From positions 1 through 6,264 of the forward strand of contig CBDURC010000183.1 of the NCBI GenBank assembly GCA_965369635.1: a stretch of DNA of 6,264 nt. Reading direction: 5' to 3'. The DNA comes from UBA3071 sp965369635 (GTDB lineage Bacteria; Chloroflexota; Anaerolineae; UBA3071). Below are positions 1-4,799 of the stretch, piece by piece; the stretch's first letter is position 1, and each line of letters opens with the position of its first letter. Under the pieces are notes generated by a model. It did not search any database. It was not told where the DNA came from and was given only the letters and a program-made list of their open reading frames with translations. The translations under genes and the position numbers were made by a program.

Positions 1-732
1 GTGGTGGTGATTTTGGTGCACGGGTTCGTCGATGCAACGCTCTATGCCAGCCGGACGTTGCCGTTTCTGTTCGTGCCGTTTGGGTTGGCTATAGCGAATG
101 GCCGAATCAGCAAATCGGCAAATCAGCAAATCCGCAAGTCGCTAACTTGTCCTGAGCGAAGCCGAATCCCAAATCCCCAATACGCATTACGCATTACGCA
201 TTGCGCATTACCTATTCTCTTGCTGGCCGGAGCGCTGATCTGGCGACGGCCGCTGCTGGGCCTGGTCTTCTCCAACCTGGGGACGGTGCACCAGACCCGG
301 GCCGAACTGAGCGTCTACGACTGGCCGGAATATCCCATCCAGGACGCCGTGCGGCGGGAGCACCGAGACAGTCTGGCGCCAGCCGTGGCCGAGTTCAGGC
401 GGGCACTGGCCTGGGATACGGGCAACGTCACCGCCAACCAGCGTCTGGGGCAGTTGGAATTAGCGTGGGGCGACTATGCGGCAGCACTGGCACATTTGCA
501 GACCGCGTGGGGAGGTGCCAATACCCAATACCCAATACCCAATACCCCATCTGCCTTGCGGCAACTGCTGGGCGAGGCGCTGATTGTCAACGGTCAGTTA
601 GAAGCGGGGCGCGCCCTGTGGAGCACAGTGGAAAACGGTCAGGGCCAGTTGGGGCTGCGAGCCTGGTGGTACACAAGCATCGGCGACGAGGAGCGGGCAG
701 AGTGGGTGCGGCGGGCCTCTGAGACAAGGTGA
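1..732 (+). CDS. C-terminal part of O-antigen ligase-like membrane protein with TPR domain (5' partial)
   Basis: The reading frame is open from the first base, so the GTG at position 1 is probably not the true start and the N-terminal membrane domain lies outside the window. Residues 1-31 form a hydrophobic helix with an HG-x-x-D element (HGFVDATLYASR) like the last helices of O-antigen ligase/WzyC-type polymerases in the envelope. A second hydrophobic segment covers about residues 69-87 (LPILLLAGALIW). From about residue 120 the sequence becomes alanine- and leucine-rich helical repeats typical of TPRs (LAPAVAEFRRALAWD, LGQLELAWGDYAAALAHLQTAW). Ligase proteins with C-terminal TPRs are common in Chloroflexota. 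Between the two helices, residues about 33-69 are translated short tandem repeats rather than family sequence, and a second repeat-derived stretch lies at about residues 173-183. The family call is moderately secure; the substrate cannot be told. Confidence 0.6.
   Translation: MVVILVHGFVDATLYASRTLPFLFVPFGLAIANGRISKSANQQIRKSLTCPERSRIPNPQYALRITHCALPILLLAGALIWRRPLLGLVFSNLGTVHQTRAELSVYDWPEYPIQDAVRREHRDSLAPAVAEFRRALAWDTGNVTANQRLGQLELAWGDYAAALAHLQTAWGGANTQYPIPNTPSALRQLLGEALIVNGQLEAGRALWSTVENGQGQLGLRAWWYTSIGDEERAEWVRRASETR
103..210. repeat. Composite short tandem repeats inside the coding frame
   Basis: Three elements lie side by side. Positions 103-142 hold five 8-bp units (CGAATCAG, CAAATCGG, CAAATCAG, CAAATCCG, CAAGTCGC). 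Positions 147-166 hold TTGTCCTGAGCGAAGCCGAA, which I recall as a dispersed repeat of Chloroflexota-like genomes. Positions 182-209 hold four 7-bp units (ACGCATT three times, then GCGCATT). The reading frame of the ligase/TPR gene stays open through all of them, so they are translated as an unrelated linker between two membrane helices. Confidence 0.85.
518..545. repeat. Four tandem copies of CCAATAC within the TPR region
   Basis: The 7-bp unit CCAATAC occurs four times without a mismatch. It sits in the coding frame between two TPR helices and is translated roughly as NTQYPIPNTP. It shares its 7-bp period and general form with the ACGCATT array upstream, which suggests one repeat-generating process acting on the same gene twice. 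Confidence 0.9.
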
Positions 733-812
733 TGGGGAGAGGGGGAGCAGGGGAGCAGAGGGGCGGCACAGGAGCAGAGGTGCAAGGGAGCAGGGGTGCG
801 GAGGAGAAGCAA
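731..812. repeat. Purine (G-rich) low-complexity tract 1 with G-quadruplex motif
   Basis: This tract lies between the convergent ligase/TPR gene and the 96-residue minus-strand gene. It is made of GGGGAGC-, GGAGCAGAGG- and GGGTGCGG-like units with the purines on the + strand. Positions 734-763 contain four runs of at least four G separated by loops of 3, 4 and 6 bases, a canonical G-quadruplex pattern. The reading frames crossing it are proline-, arginine- or glycine-rich and are not genes. Confidence 0.85.
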
Positions 813-826
813 CGACTATGGCAACT

Positions 827-844
827 GTAGGCTTCAATTCGCAA
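827..844 (-). pseudogene. Possible 5' remnant of a DUF6516-type toxin gene
   Basis: On the minus strand, a TTG at 844-842 overlaps the last codons of the 96-residue antitoxin-like gene and reads L-R-I-E-A-Y. From memory, DUF6516 proteins that follow such antitoxin genes start with very similar residues (M-x-I-E-A-Y). After these six codons the frame loses resemblance and runs into the purine tract. The match is very short, so this call depends on the context and on recall of the family. Confidence 0.3.
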
Positions 845-1124
845 ACTGGATCTCCCGCAGCGTCGTCGCTTTGTTCTGCAACCGTTCCAGCATGCGGTAT
901 TCTCCAACCCATTCGGCGAGATCCAGCGTCTCCTGCAACTCATCATTCTCATAGCGCCGCAGGAATTCGGCCGTGGACAGGCCATATCGGGTTTCAAATG
1001 CGCTCAGTCGCTGCTGGGTGCGCCGGATGCCCGTTTCCAGGAGGCGTAATCCGTTTTGCAACGCCGCCTCCACCAGCGGCCGCAGAAGACGCTGTCGGGG
1101 AGAAACCAGAATGAGTTCAGCCAT
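834..1124 (-). CDS. Small antitoxin-like protein (96 aa), probable partner of a lost toxin
   Basis: The protein is highly charged and predicted mostly helical, with no membrane segment and no recognisable DNA-binding motif. Its sequence starts MAELILVSPRQRLLRPLVEA and includes RYGLSTAEFLRRYENDELQETLDLAEWVGEYRMLERL (residues about 45-82, shown here in outline: TAEFL, ELQETLDLAEW, GEYRMLERL). Proteins of this kind commonly precede DUF6516 toxin genes in Chloroflexota and Cyanobacteria, as I recall, and would be the antitoxin. The ATG start is well supported by a GAGGAGAGAG ribosome-binding site just upstream. No complete toxin follows: six codons downstream resemble a toxin start and the rest is replaced by repeat. 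It could instead be a stand-alone hypothetical gene. Confidence 0.65.
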   Translation of the reverse strand: MAELILVSPRQRLLRPLVEAALQNGLRLLETGIRRTQQRLSAFETRYGLSTAEFLRRYENDELQETLDLAEWVGEYRMLERLQNKATTLREIQFAN

Positions 1125-1142
1125 ATGCGCTCTCTCCTCTCG

Positions 1143-1159
1143 CCCAAGGGCTGCTTGGG
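1143..1159 (-). promoter_or_regulatory. Small hairpin in the leader of the 96-aa gene
   Basis: CCCAAG (1143-1148) and CTTGGG (1154-1159) form a perfect 6-bp stem with a 5-base loop. It lies between the predicted transcription start and the ribosome-binding site of the minus-strand gene. It could affect translation initiation or be bound by a regulator. There is no U-tract, so it is not an intrinsic terminator. Confidence 0.4.
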
Positions 1160-1198
1160 GGCTTCATGCTCAACACTGAGTTCGATTTCCGTGGGCAA

Positions 1199-1227
1199 AT
1201 TGTACCACCATTGCCGCCTGTTGGCAA
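1199..1227 (-). promoter_or_regulatory. Sigma70-type promoter for the 96-aa antitoxin-like gene
   Basis: Read on the minus strand, TTGCCA (1227-1222) and TACAAT (1204-1199) are separated by exactly 17 bases. The predicted start is near 1192, giving a leader of about 70 bases. An inverted repeat TTGCC-N7-GGCAA (1211-1227) covers the -35 box and part of the spacer, where an autoregulatory protein could bind. Confidence 0.65.
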
Positions 1228-1257
1228 GTCTGGAAAATGGCGGATAGCTGATGGCAG

Positions 1258-1345
1258 ATGGACTGGAAGACAGGGAGACGAGGAGCGGAGGGGCAGGGGT
1301 GCAAGGGAGCGGAGGGGCAAGGGAGCAAAGGAGCAGGCGGTGGAG
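1258..1345. repeat. Purine (G-rich) low-complexity tract 2
   Basis: This tract separates the promoter of the 96-aa gene from the end of vapC. It consists of units such as GGAGCGGAGGGGC and AAGGGAGC, with purines on the + strand, although both neighbouring genes lie on the minus strand. No gene is supported within it. Confidence 0.85.
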
Positions 1346-1371
1346 CATTTATCGTCAGTGATCCATGCTGG

Positions 1372-1785
1372 CTACTCGCCTGGGGATTGCCGGATGATGC
1401 CGGGCAGGCGGTCAAAGTGGCGATCGAAACTGAAGATCTCGCGCATCCCTCGTCGCTCCATATGAACGGCCACCAGCGCGTCGGCGAAATCTACGTTCTT
1501 CTCGGCAAAGAGGTGCAAGGCAGCCAGCAGACCGAGTGTATCGTCCGCTTCCAGTCCCTTGTGGCTTAACAGCTCCTGCAAAACTCGTGCGATGTCGTGA
1601 TGAGGATGACCGTAGAAGGATTGGAGCACCCACACGGTCTCGGCAACGACGATCTCGTCAAGCACGAGCGTCACCTCGCCTTGCTCCACCGCTTCGAAGA
1701 GGGCGTGAGCCTGAGCCGCCATCTCCGGCGGGTCACCCGTCAGGAAGCGCAGGATGACATTGGAATCAACGTAGGCGCGTCTCAT
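1372..1785 (-). CDS. vapC: PIN-domain toxin ribonuclease, VapC family
   Basis: This 137-residue protein has the size and acidic-residue pattern of a PIN-domain toxin, a metal-dependent ribonuclease that cleaves RNA when free of its antitoxin. The conserved acids are D7 in YVDSNVILRFL, E49 in VVAETVWVL, D99 and D102 in NVDFADALVA, and D121/D125 in SFDRHFDRL. Its ATG overlaps the stop codon of the upstream antitoxin gene by four bases (ATGA), so translation is probably coupled and a separate strong ribosome-binding site is not needed. The catalytic set is complete, so the toxin is likely functional. The RNA target, which varies between VapC proteins from tRNA to rRNA, cannot be read from the sequence. 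Confidence 0.9.
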   Translation of the reverse strand: MRRAYVDSNVILRFLTGDPPEMAAQAHALFEAVEQGEVTLVLDEIVVAETVWVLQSFYGHPHHDIARVLQELLSHKGLEADDTLGLLAALHLFAEKNVDFADALVAVHMERRGMREIFSFDRHFDRLPGIIRQSPGE

Positions 1786-2045
1786 TCGTCGCCTCGGGCC
1801 AAACGGTCTCCCAGTTCGCCGCGGATCTCTTCGCGAATGAGCTGATGCCCCTGGTAGGCCCGGGTGGCCGGGAGCACGCCGCAGAGTTCACTCAAGGGAC
1901 GATGGTGCAGGGGGACCAAGACCAACCGGTCGCCCTCGAGCAGGAAAAGCAAGCGGTCTTGTCTCTCGATCCCCAGAGCTTCACGGATGGCCTTGGGAAT
2001 CGTGATCTGTCCTTTCGCCGTTACCGTAGCTGTTGCTGTCGTCAT
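1782..2045 (-). CDS. vapB: AbrB/MazE-fold (SpoVT-AbrB) antitoxin, VapB-like
   Basis: This 87-residue protein has an N-terminal swapped-hairpin AbrB domain: residues about 5-50, with TVTAKGQITIPKAIREALGI and the second strand pair LLFLLEGDRLVLVPL. The family binds DNA as a dimer. The remaining C-terminal segment (about residues 52-87, rich in charged residues) would wrap the PIN toxin. The ATG start is fixed by an AAGGAG ribosome-binding site at 2053-2058, seven bases upstream. It is the first gene of a two-gene operon with vapC and overlaps it by four bases. The complex probably represses its own promoter, which carries inverted repeats over the -35 and -10 regions. Confidence 0.9.
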   Translation of the reverse strand: MTTATATVTAKGQITIPKAIREALGIERQDRLLFLLEGDRLVLVPLHHRPLSELCGVLPATRAYQGHQLIREEIRGELGDRLARGDE

Positions 2046-2079
2046 CGTGTTTCTCCTTAGTATTTTGTCTCTCGCTTAC

Positions 2080-2108
2080 ATGATACCATATCCCCTTACT
2101 GCTGTCAA
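2080..2108 (-). promoter_or_regulatory. Promoter of vapBC
   Basis: On the minus strand the -35 box TTGACA (2108-2103) is a perfect consensus and lies 17 bases from the -10 box TATCAT (2085-2080). Transcription should start near 2073, leaving a leader of about 28 bases with the AAGGAG site. This is one of the strongest promoter matches in the window. Confidence 0.8.
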
Positions 2109-2117
2109 GTCGTAAGG
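2080..2117. promoter_or_regulatory. Candidate VapBC operator (two inverted repeats)
   Basis: CCTTAC (2094-2099) and GTAAGG (2112-2117) form a 6-bp inverted repeat with a 12-base spacer that encloses the -35 box. A second, short one (GATA-N3-TATC) overlaps the -10 box on the minus strand. AbrB-type antitoxins usually bind inverted repeats at their own promoters, so these are plausible repressor sites. Which of the two is used, if either, is unknown. Confidence 0.45.
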
Positions 2118-2123
2118 CGGCAC

Positions 2124-2300
2124 TGAGACACGGAGACGGGGAGACGGGGAGCGGAAGTGAGGGGGAGACAAGGAGCCGGGGAGAAGGGGAGCGACGGAGC
2201 AAGGGTAGAGGGGGAGTGGTGATCCGAGATGTCCTGTGATCCGCGTTCTTAGGGAGCAGGGGAGAGGGCAGGAAGCAGGCAAGGAGAGGCAGCAGATAGG
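2124..2300. repeat. Purine (G-rich) low-complexity tract 3, interrupted
   Basis: This tract fills the divergent gap between vapB (minus) and the epimerase fragment (plus). It begins with GAGACGGGGAGACGGGG units and continues with GGAGCCGGGGAGAAGGGG. It is interrupted at about 2217-2250 by non-repeat sequence with GTGATCCG twice (2219-2226 and 2236-2243), then resumes as AGGGAGCAGGGGAGAGGG. Purines are on the + strand throughout. No gene is supported; the frame that runs through it into the epimerase fragment gives non-family sequence. Confidence 0.8.
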
Positions 2301-2626
2301 CGAGAACGTGCTGGTGACCGGCGGGGCCGGCTTCATCGGTTCGTACCTGGTGGATGCCCTGCTGGAGCAGGGGAACGAAGTGCGGGTCTACGATAACTTG
2401 GAGCCGCAGGTGCATAGTGGCTTGCGCGAGCAGGGCCGTTGGCCTGAATACTGCAAACCCGGCGCTGAGTACGTCTTGGGCGACGTGCGCGACCGTGACG
2501 CCTTGCGCAAGGCCATGCAAGGTGTGGACGTCATCTTCCACTTGGCGGCCGCCGTGGGCGTGGGCCAGTCCATGTACGAGATCGAGCGCTACGTGGACGC
2601 CAACACCCGCGGCACAGCCGTGCTAC

Positions 2627-2654
2627 TTGACACTCCGGTCAGTGATGCTACAAT
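2627..2654 (+). promoter_or_regulatory. Promoter of the RelBE/ParDE-type module
   Basis: TTGACA (2627-2632) and TACAAT (2649-2654) are separated by 16 bases. The predicted start is near 2661, leaving a leader of about 90 bases before the antitoxin gene. The -35 box overlaps the last two family-like codons of the epimerase remnant (leucine and aspartate), so the promoter straddles the breakpoint. Confidence 0.7.
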
Positions 2655-2670
2655 AGGGGACGGGGTAGGC

Positions 2671-2706
2671 ACCGGGCGGGCTTTCACAGCATGTTCTCAG
2701 CCCGGT
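2671..2706 (+). promoter_or_regulatory. Inverted repeat in the leader of the RelBE/ParDE-type module
   Basis: ACCGGGC (2671-2677) and GCCCGGT (2700-2706) are perfect 7-bp complements. A competing pairing joins CGGGCT (2677-2682) with AGCCCG (2699-2704). The element lies just after the predicted transcription start and before the AGGAGGT ribosome-binding site. It could be an operator for the toxin-antitoxin complex or an RNA hairpin. No T-run follows, so it is not a standard terminator. Confidence 0.4.
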
Positions 2707-2750
2707 CACCAGCTTTTCTCCCCGGGTAGAACATAGAGAGGAGGTGCCCG

Positions 2751-2993
2751 ATGGCGACGCATGAGATGGTATTGGAGGCGGTGAACAGCCTGCCGGACGA
2801 GCGGATAAACGAGGTGCTGGGCTTCATTAGCTATTTGCAGTGGCGGGAAGGGTTGCTTGAGGACCAGTCCTGGTTCTGGAGCCCGGCGTGGCAGGCTCGT
2901 ATTCGCCAAGGGGAAGCAGATATTGCCGCCGGCCGCACCAAACGGGTGACGGCTGAAGATATTGAGGAAGGGCTAGCCTGGCTGGATGTCTGA
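2751..2993 (+). CDS. Small antitoxin of a RelBE/ParDE-type module (80 aa)
   Basis: The 80-residue acidic, helical protein starts MATHEMVLEAVNSLPDERIN, followed by EVLGFISYLQWREG and a C-terminal part with FWSPAWQARIRQGEADIAAGRTKRV and a final acidic helix (about residues 66-80). The W-Q-x8-EADIAAGR element is typical of antitoxins paired with RelE/ParE toxins, where the C-terminal part neutralises the toxin. The start is set by a perfect AGGAGGTG ribosome-binding site at 2739-2746. The gene overlaps the toxin gene by eight bases. I do not see a clear ribbon-helix-helix or AbrB DNA-binding domain, so how it represses its promoter, if it does, is open. Confidence 0.8.
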   Translation: MATHEMVLEAVNSLPDERINEVLGFISYLQWREGLLEDQSWFWSPAWQARIRQGEADIAAGRTKRVTAEDIEEGLAWLDV

Positions 2994-3261
2994 CATCGCT
3001 ATCGAACTCACTGAACGAGTCAAGGCGGACTATCAACACCTGCCTGCGCACGTGAAGAAGAAGTTCAAGAAACAGTTGCGTTTCCTGGCCGCCAATCCCA
3101 GGCATCCCTCGTTGCGGATCCATCCCATTCGGGGAAGCAGTGGGTACTGGGAGTTCTATATTGACGACAAATATAGGTGCGTGTTCCGACGAGAGGGCAA
3201 CGTGTACTACCTGATAGCTGCCGGCTCACATCAGGTGGTAAACGAGTTTGCCAGAAGATAG
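2986..3261 (+). CDS. RelE/ParE-superfamily toxin (91 aa)
   Basis: This basic 91-residue protein fits the RelE/ParE fold. It has an N-terminal helical pair (VKADYQHLPAHVKKKFKKQL, residues about 12-31) and then the beta-sheet core SLRIHPIRGSSGYWEFYID, DKYRCVFRREGNVYYLIAAG and a terminal SHQVVNEFARR. The IRGSSGYWEF and YRCVFRREG strands carry the basic and aromatic residues that in RelE-type toxins form the mRNA-cleaving site. ParE relatives with the same fold inhibit gyrase, and sequence alone does not decide between the two. The gene starts inside the antitoxin gene (8-bp overlap), which suggests translational coupling. Length is normal for the family, so the toxin seems intact. Confidence 0.85.
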   Translation: MSDIAIELTERVKADYQHLPAHVKKKFKKQLRFLAANPRHPSLRIHPIRGSSGYWEFYIDDKYRCVFRREGNVYYLIAAGSHQVVNEFARR

Positions 3262-3342
3262 TCAGATATGGCTTCGCATCCAAGAAGTCACTTCCGGTTT
3301 CCCGCCAACTCACCCGACGGTGAACCATAGACGGGCGAGAAA

Positions 3343-3399
3343 GTGCTGTTGACCACCGGGGCTGGCTTCATCGGGTCTCACCTGCCGGAGGAGCAGGGG
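3343..3399 (+). pseudogene. Second, very short 5' fragment of a sugar epimerase gene
   Basis: From GTG at 3343 the sequence reads V-L-L-T-T-G-A-G-F-I-G-S-H-L, a second copy of the Rossmann start seen at 2308. The similarity begins a few bases upstream (GGGCGAGAAAGTGCTG against AGGCGAGAACGTGCTG). The first glycine of the G-x-x-G-x-x-G motif is replaced by threonine. The similarity ends at GGAGCAGGGG (3390-3399), a decamer also present in the first copy at 2364-2373, after which the sequence is pure low-complexity repeat. The open frame continues to 3912, but antisense to the HNH gene and without family resemblance. It is gene debris. Confidence 0.8.
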
Positions 3400-3515
3400 A
3401 GCAGGGGAGCGGAGGGGCGGGGGAGCAGAGGAGCGGAGGAGCAGGGGCGCGGAGGAGCAGGGGTGCAAGGGAGCAAGGGGGCAGGGGAGACAAGGAGACA
3501 AGGAGACGGGGAAAC
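3387..3515. repeat. Purine (G-rich) low-complexity tract 4 with G-quadruplex motif
   Basis: This tract lies between the converging epimerase fragment and HNH gene. It is built from GGAGCAGGGG and GGAGCGGAGGGGC units and ends with ACAAGGAG repeats and a GACGGGG unit. Positions 3396-3423 have four G-runs of four or five bases with loops of 4, 6 and 1 bases. Purines are on the + strand. No gene is supported. Confidence 0.85.
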
Positions 3516-3545
3516 GTGGAGGCACCTGGCCACCCGATCACCAAG

Positions 3546-3980
3546 TCATACGTCCTCTTGTGGAGGATGCCAGCCGACCCTTGCCCAGCGGCGGCGTGCT
3601 TCTACGATGTCGGGGTGGTTCATGTTCAGGGCAGCCACGGTAGCCTGCCCCACAGGAGTCAGGCCGATGATTTCGCTGCCATCTTCGCTCCAGCGGAAGT
3701 GCTGGCGCCATTGCTGTCGCCGTGGATGGAACAGCGGCACGCTTTCGCCTGTAAAGGGATCCTGGGCCTCGATCTGTGCACCCTTGAACTCGTTGCAGGA
3801 ATGGCAGGCCAGACACAGGTTTTCCCACACCGTCTGCCCGCTGGCTGCTTCGGGGATGATATGGTCAACCACCAGACGCGCTCCCGTAATGGAGGTCAGG
3901 GTGTGGCAGTAGGCACACTGGTTGCGGGATTCGGCCGCCACGCGCTGGCGTAGAGAGCGGGGGATGCGCGTTCTGGTCAT
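3546..3980 (-). CDS. HNH endonuclease (144 aa)
   Basis: The protein has a complete HNH nuclease core with zinc-binding cysteines. C22-x2-C25 (QCAYC) and C59-x2-C62 (CHSCN) would hold the zinc; D39-H40 (VVDHIIPEA) and N54, N63 complete the metal-binding and catalytic site, with K66 following. The C-terminal third (about residues 76-140: PFTGESVPLFHPR, FRWSEDGSEIIGLTP, ALNMNHPDIVEARRRW, GWHPP) matches a well-populated subgroup that I recall from Cyanobacteria and Chloroflexota. I chose the ATG at 3980 rather than an upstream ATG at 4028 because it overlaps the stop of the preceding gene by four bases (ATGA) and starts at the family's usual point. It is the last gene of a four-gene run. The nucleic-acid target is unknown; it could be a toxin-like nuclease. 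Confidence 0.9.
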   Translation of the reverse strand: MTRTRIPRSLRQRVAAESRNQCAYCHTLTSITGARLVVDHIIPEAASGQTVWENLCLACHSCNEFKGAQIEAQDPFTGESVPLFHPRRQQWRQHFRWSEDGSEIIGLTPVGQATVAALNMNHPDIVEARRRWARVGWHPPQEDV

Positions 3981-4399
3981 TCGGGTCTTTGCAACTCTTC
4001 TCGCGAGGGGATGCGGTGCCCACGCCATTTCAAGAGCATATAAGCGTGAGCCTTTTTCAGCGTCAGACGACGGGCCTCTTCGCCGATAGCGTGCAGCGTT
4101 TCTTTCTCGCCAGCCGTGATGGTCCCCTGGTTGTTCTTGGCCAGCAGGCGGTTATACAACCGCTGGCGGGCTGGCGACAACTGACTCTGCGCCACCCTCC
4201 ACAGGGGTTCGTTGTCAAGGTTTTCCAGCGCCTTCAATTCTTCTTGCAGAGGGGACGGCAAATCGGCAGCCAACGGGGGGACGCCCTCCATCAGGCGCTC
4301 CGCGAGAAACTCTTCCAGCGCCTTCCGGGCTATGGTTGCAGCCCGATGATAGCGTTGTAGCGTCTCATCCGGCAATTGAAGGGCTACGGTCTGGGTCAC
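3977..4399 (-). CDS. Uncharacterised protein (140 aa) coupled to the HNH endonuclease
   Basis: I do not recognise a named domain. The N-terminus (TQTVALQLPDETLQRYHRAA) has the alternating hydrophobic strand followed by a helix seen in small ribbon-helix-helix-like regulators, then EEFLAERLMEG. The rest is helical and charged, ending LTLKKAHAYMLLKWRGHRIP. As I recall, relatives often sit directly upstream of this HNH subgroup, so the two likely form a functional pair, possibly antitoxin or specificity subunit with nuclease. The GTG start at 4399 is preferred because AAGGAGG lies six bases upstream; an ATG at 4426 would have the ribosome-binding site inside the gene. The stop overlaps the HNH start by four bases. 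Function is unproven. Confidence 0.75.
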   Translation of the reverse strand: MTQTVALQLPDETLQRYHRAATIARKALEEFLAERLMEGVPPLAADLPSPLQEELKALENLDNEPLWRVAQSQLSPARQRLYNRLLAKNNQGTITAGEKETLHAIGEEARRLTLKKAHAYMLLKWRGHRIPSREELQRPE

Positions 4400-4430
4400 G
4401 AGCAGCCTCCTTGGCACTGAAGACATGCCT

Positions 4431-4787
4431 CTAGCTGGTGTGGGAACGAATGCGCACGCCGCCTTCCGTCGCCACAGCGAAGCGGCCAGCCAACCTATCA
4501 GCATATTGCTCCAGGACGGCCTTCACCACACGCACGCGGTTGGTCGGACTCTCGTCGTGAAGCCGAAGCAGCAAGACACCATAATGCGGCTGGCCGCTGC
4601 GAAAGACGAGTTCACCAAAATCCTTGTCGTTGGTAACGAGGATTCGTCTCTCGGTCACAGCTCGGGCCAGGATGTCCTGATCCTCAGCCTGAGGCATTGT
4701 CTCAGCGACGGCGAGCACGTCGTGACCAACGCTGCGCAGGTACTCCAGTACCGCCGCACCGGTGGACTCATCTACGATGAACTGCAT
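4431..4787 (-). CDS. DUF5615 PIN-like toxin (118 aa)
   Basis: This protein matches the DUF5615 (Mut7-C-like PIN) family, predicted ribonucleases usually paired with DUF433 antitoxins. Visible motifs are FIVDES (D6, E7), LRSVGHDV (17-24), AEDQDIL (D36, D38), RRILVTNDKDFGELVF (D54 and D56, the hallmark) and HYGVLLLRL. I chose the ATG at 4787, which has AGGTGG eight bases upstream and gives the usual MxFxxDE start. A GTG at 4799, directly abutting the DUF433 stop codon, would add four residues. The acidic set is complete, so activity is plausible. It is the second gene of the minus-strand run, and the uncharacterised gene follows 31 bases later. Confidence 0.9.
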   Translation of the reverse strand: MQFIVDESTGAAVLEYLRSVGHDVLAVAETMPQAEDQDILARAVTERRILVTNDKDFGELVFRSGQPHYGVLLLRLHDESPTNRVRVVKAVLEQYADRLAGRFAVATEGGVRIRSHTS

Positions 4788-4799
4788 GGTGGCTGCCAC

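Larger units (their letters stand above)
2308..2736 (+). pseudogene. N-terminal fragment of NAD-dependent nucleotide-sugar epimerase/dehydratase
   Basis: From GTG at 2308 the first 108 residues match the extended short-chain dehydrogenase family acting on nucleotide sugars. They include the Rossmann motif GGAGFIGS (residues 5-12), D29 of YDNLEPQVH at the end of the second strand, GDVRD (58-62) and FHLAAAVGVGQSMYEIERY (77-95). Family members are about 310-340 residues long and carry a catalytic Y-x3-K near residue 150, which is absent here. After LLD at 2631 the sequence no longer resembles the family and reaches a stop at 2734-2736, just before the next gene's ribosome-binding site. It is therefore a truncated, non-catalytic remnant. 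Its break falls exactly on the promoter of the following toxin-antitoxin module. Confidence 0.85.

Noticed and set aside
731..812. Possible CRISPR array or regularly spaced repeat
   Set aside because: The tract units vary in length and sequence with no constant spacer size and no adjacent cas genes, so it is low-complexity repeat only.
587..997. Long proline- and serine-rich minus-strand frames across tracts 1-6 (for example at 587-997, 1004-1348, 4912-5271 and 5750-5995)
   Set aside because: They are translations of the C-rich complement of low-complexity tracts. They stay open because those tracts lack stop codons, show no family resemblance and overlap better-supported genes.
1981..2541. 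A 186-residue minus-strand frame spanning tract 3 and the epimerase remnant
   Set aside because: It is antisense to the Rossmann-coding sequence and runs through the purine tract in its proline-rich translation, so it is a shadow.
3262..3342. Possible terminator or small gene between the RelE/ParE-type toxin and the second epimerase fragment
   Set aside because: I found no stable hairpin followed by a T-run and no credible start with a ribosome-binding site.
3400..3912. Continuation of the second epimerase fragment as an open frame
   Set aside because: After position 3399 it translates repeat sequence and then the antisense of the HNH gene. Nothing in it resembles an epimerase.
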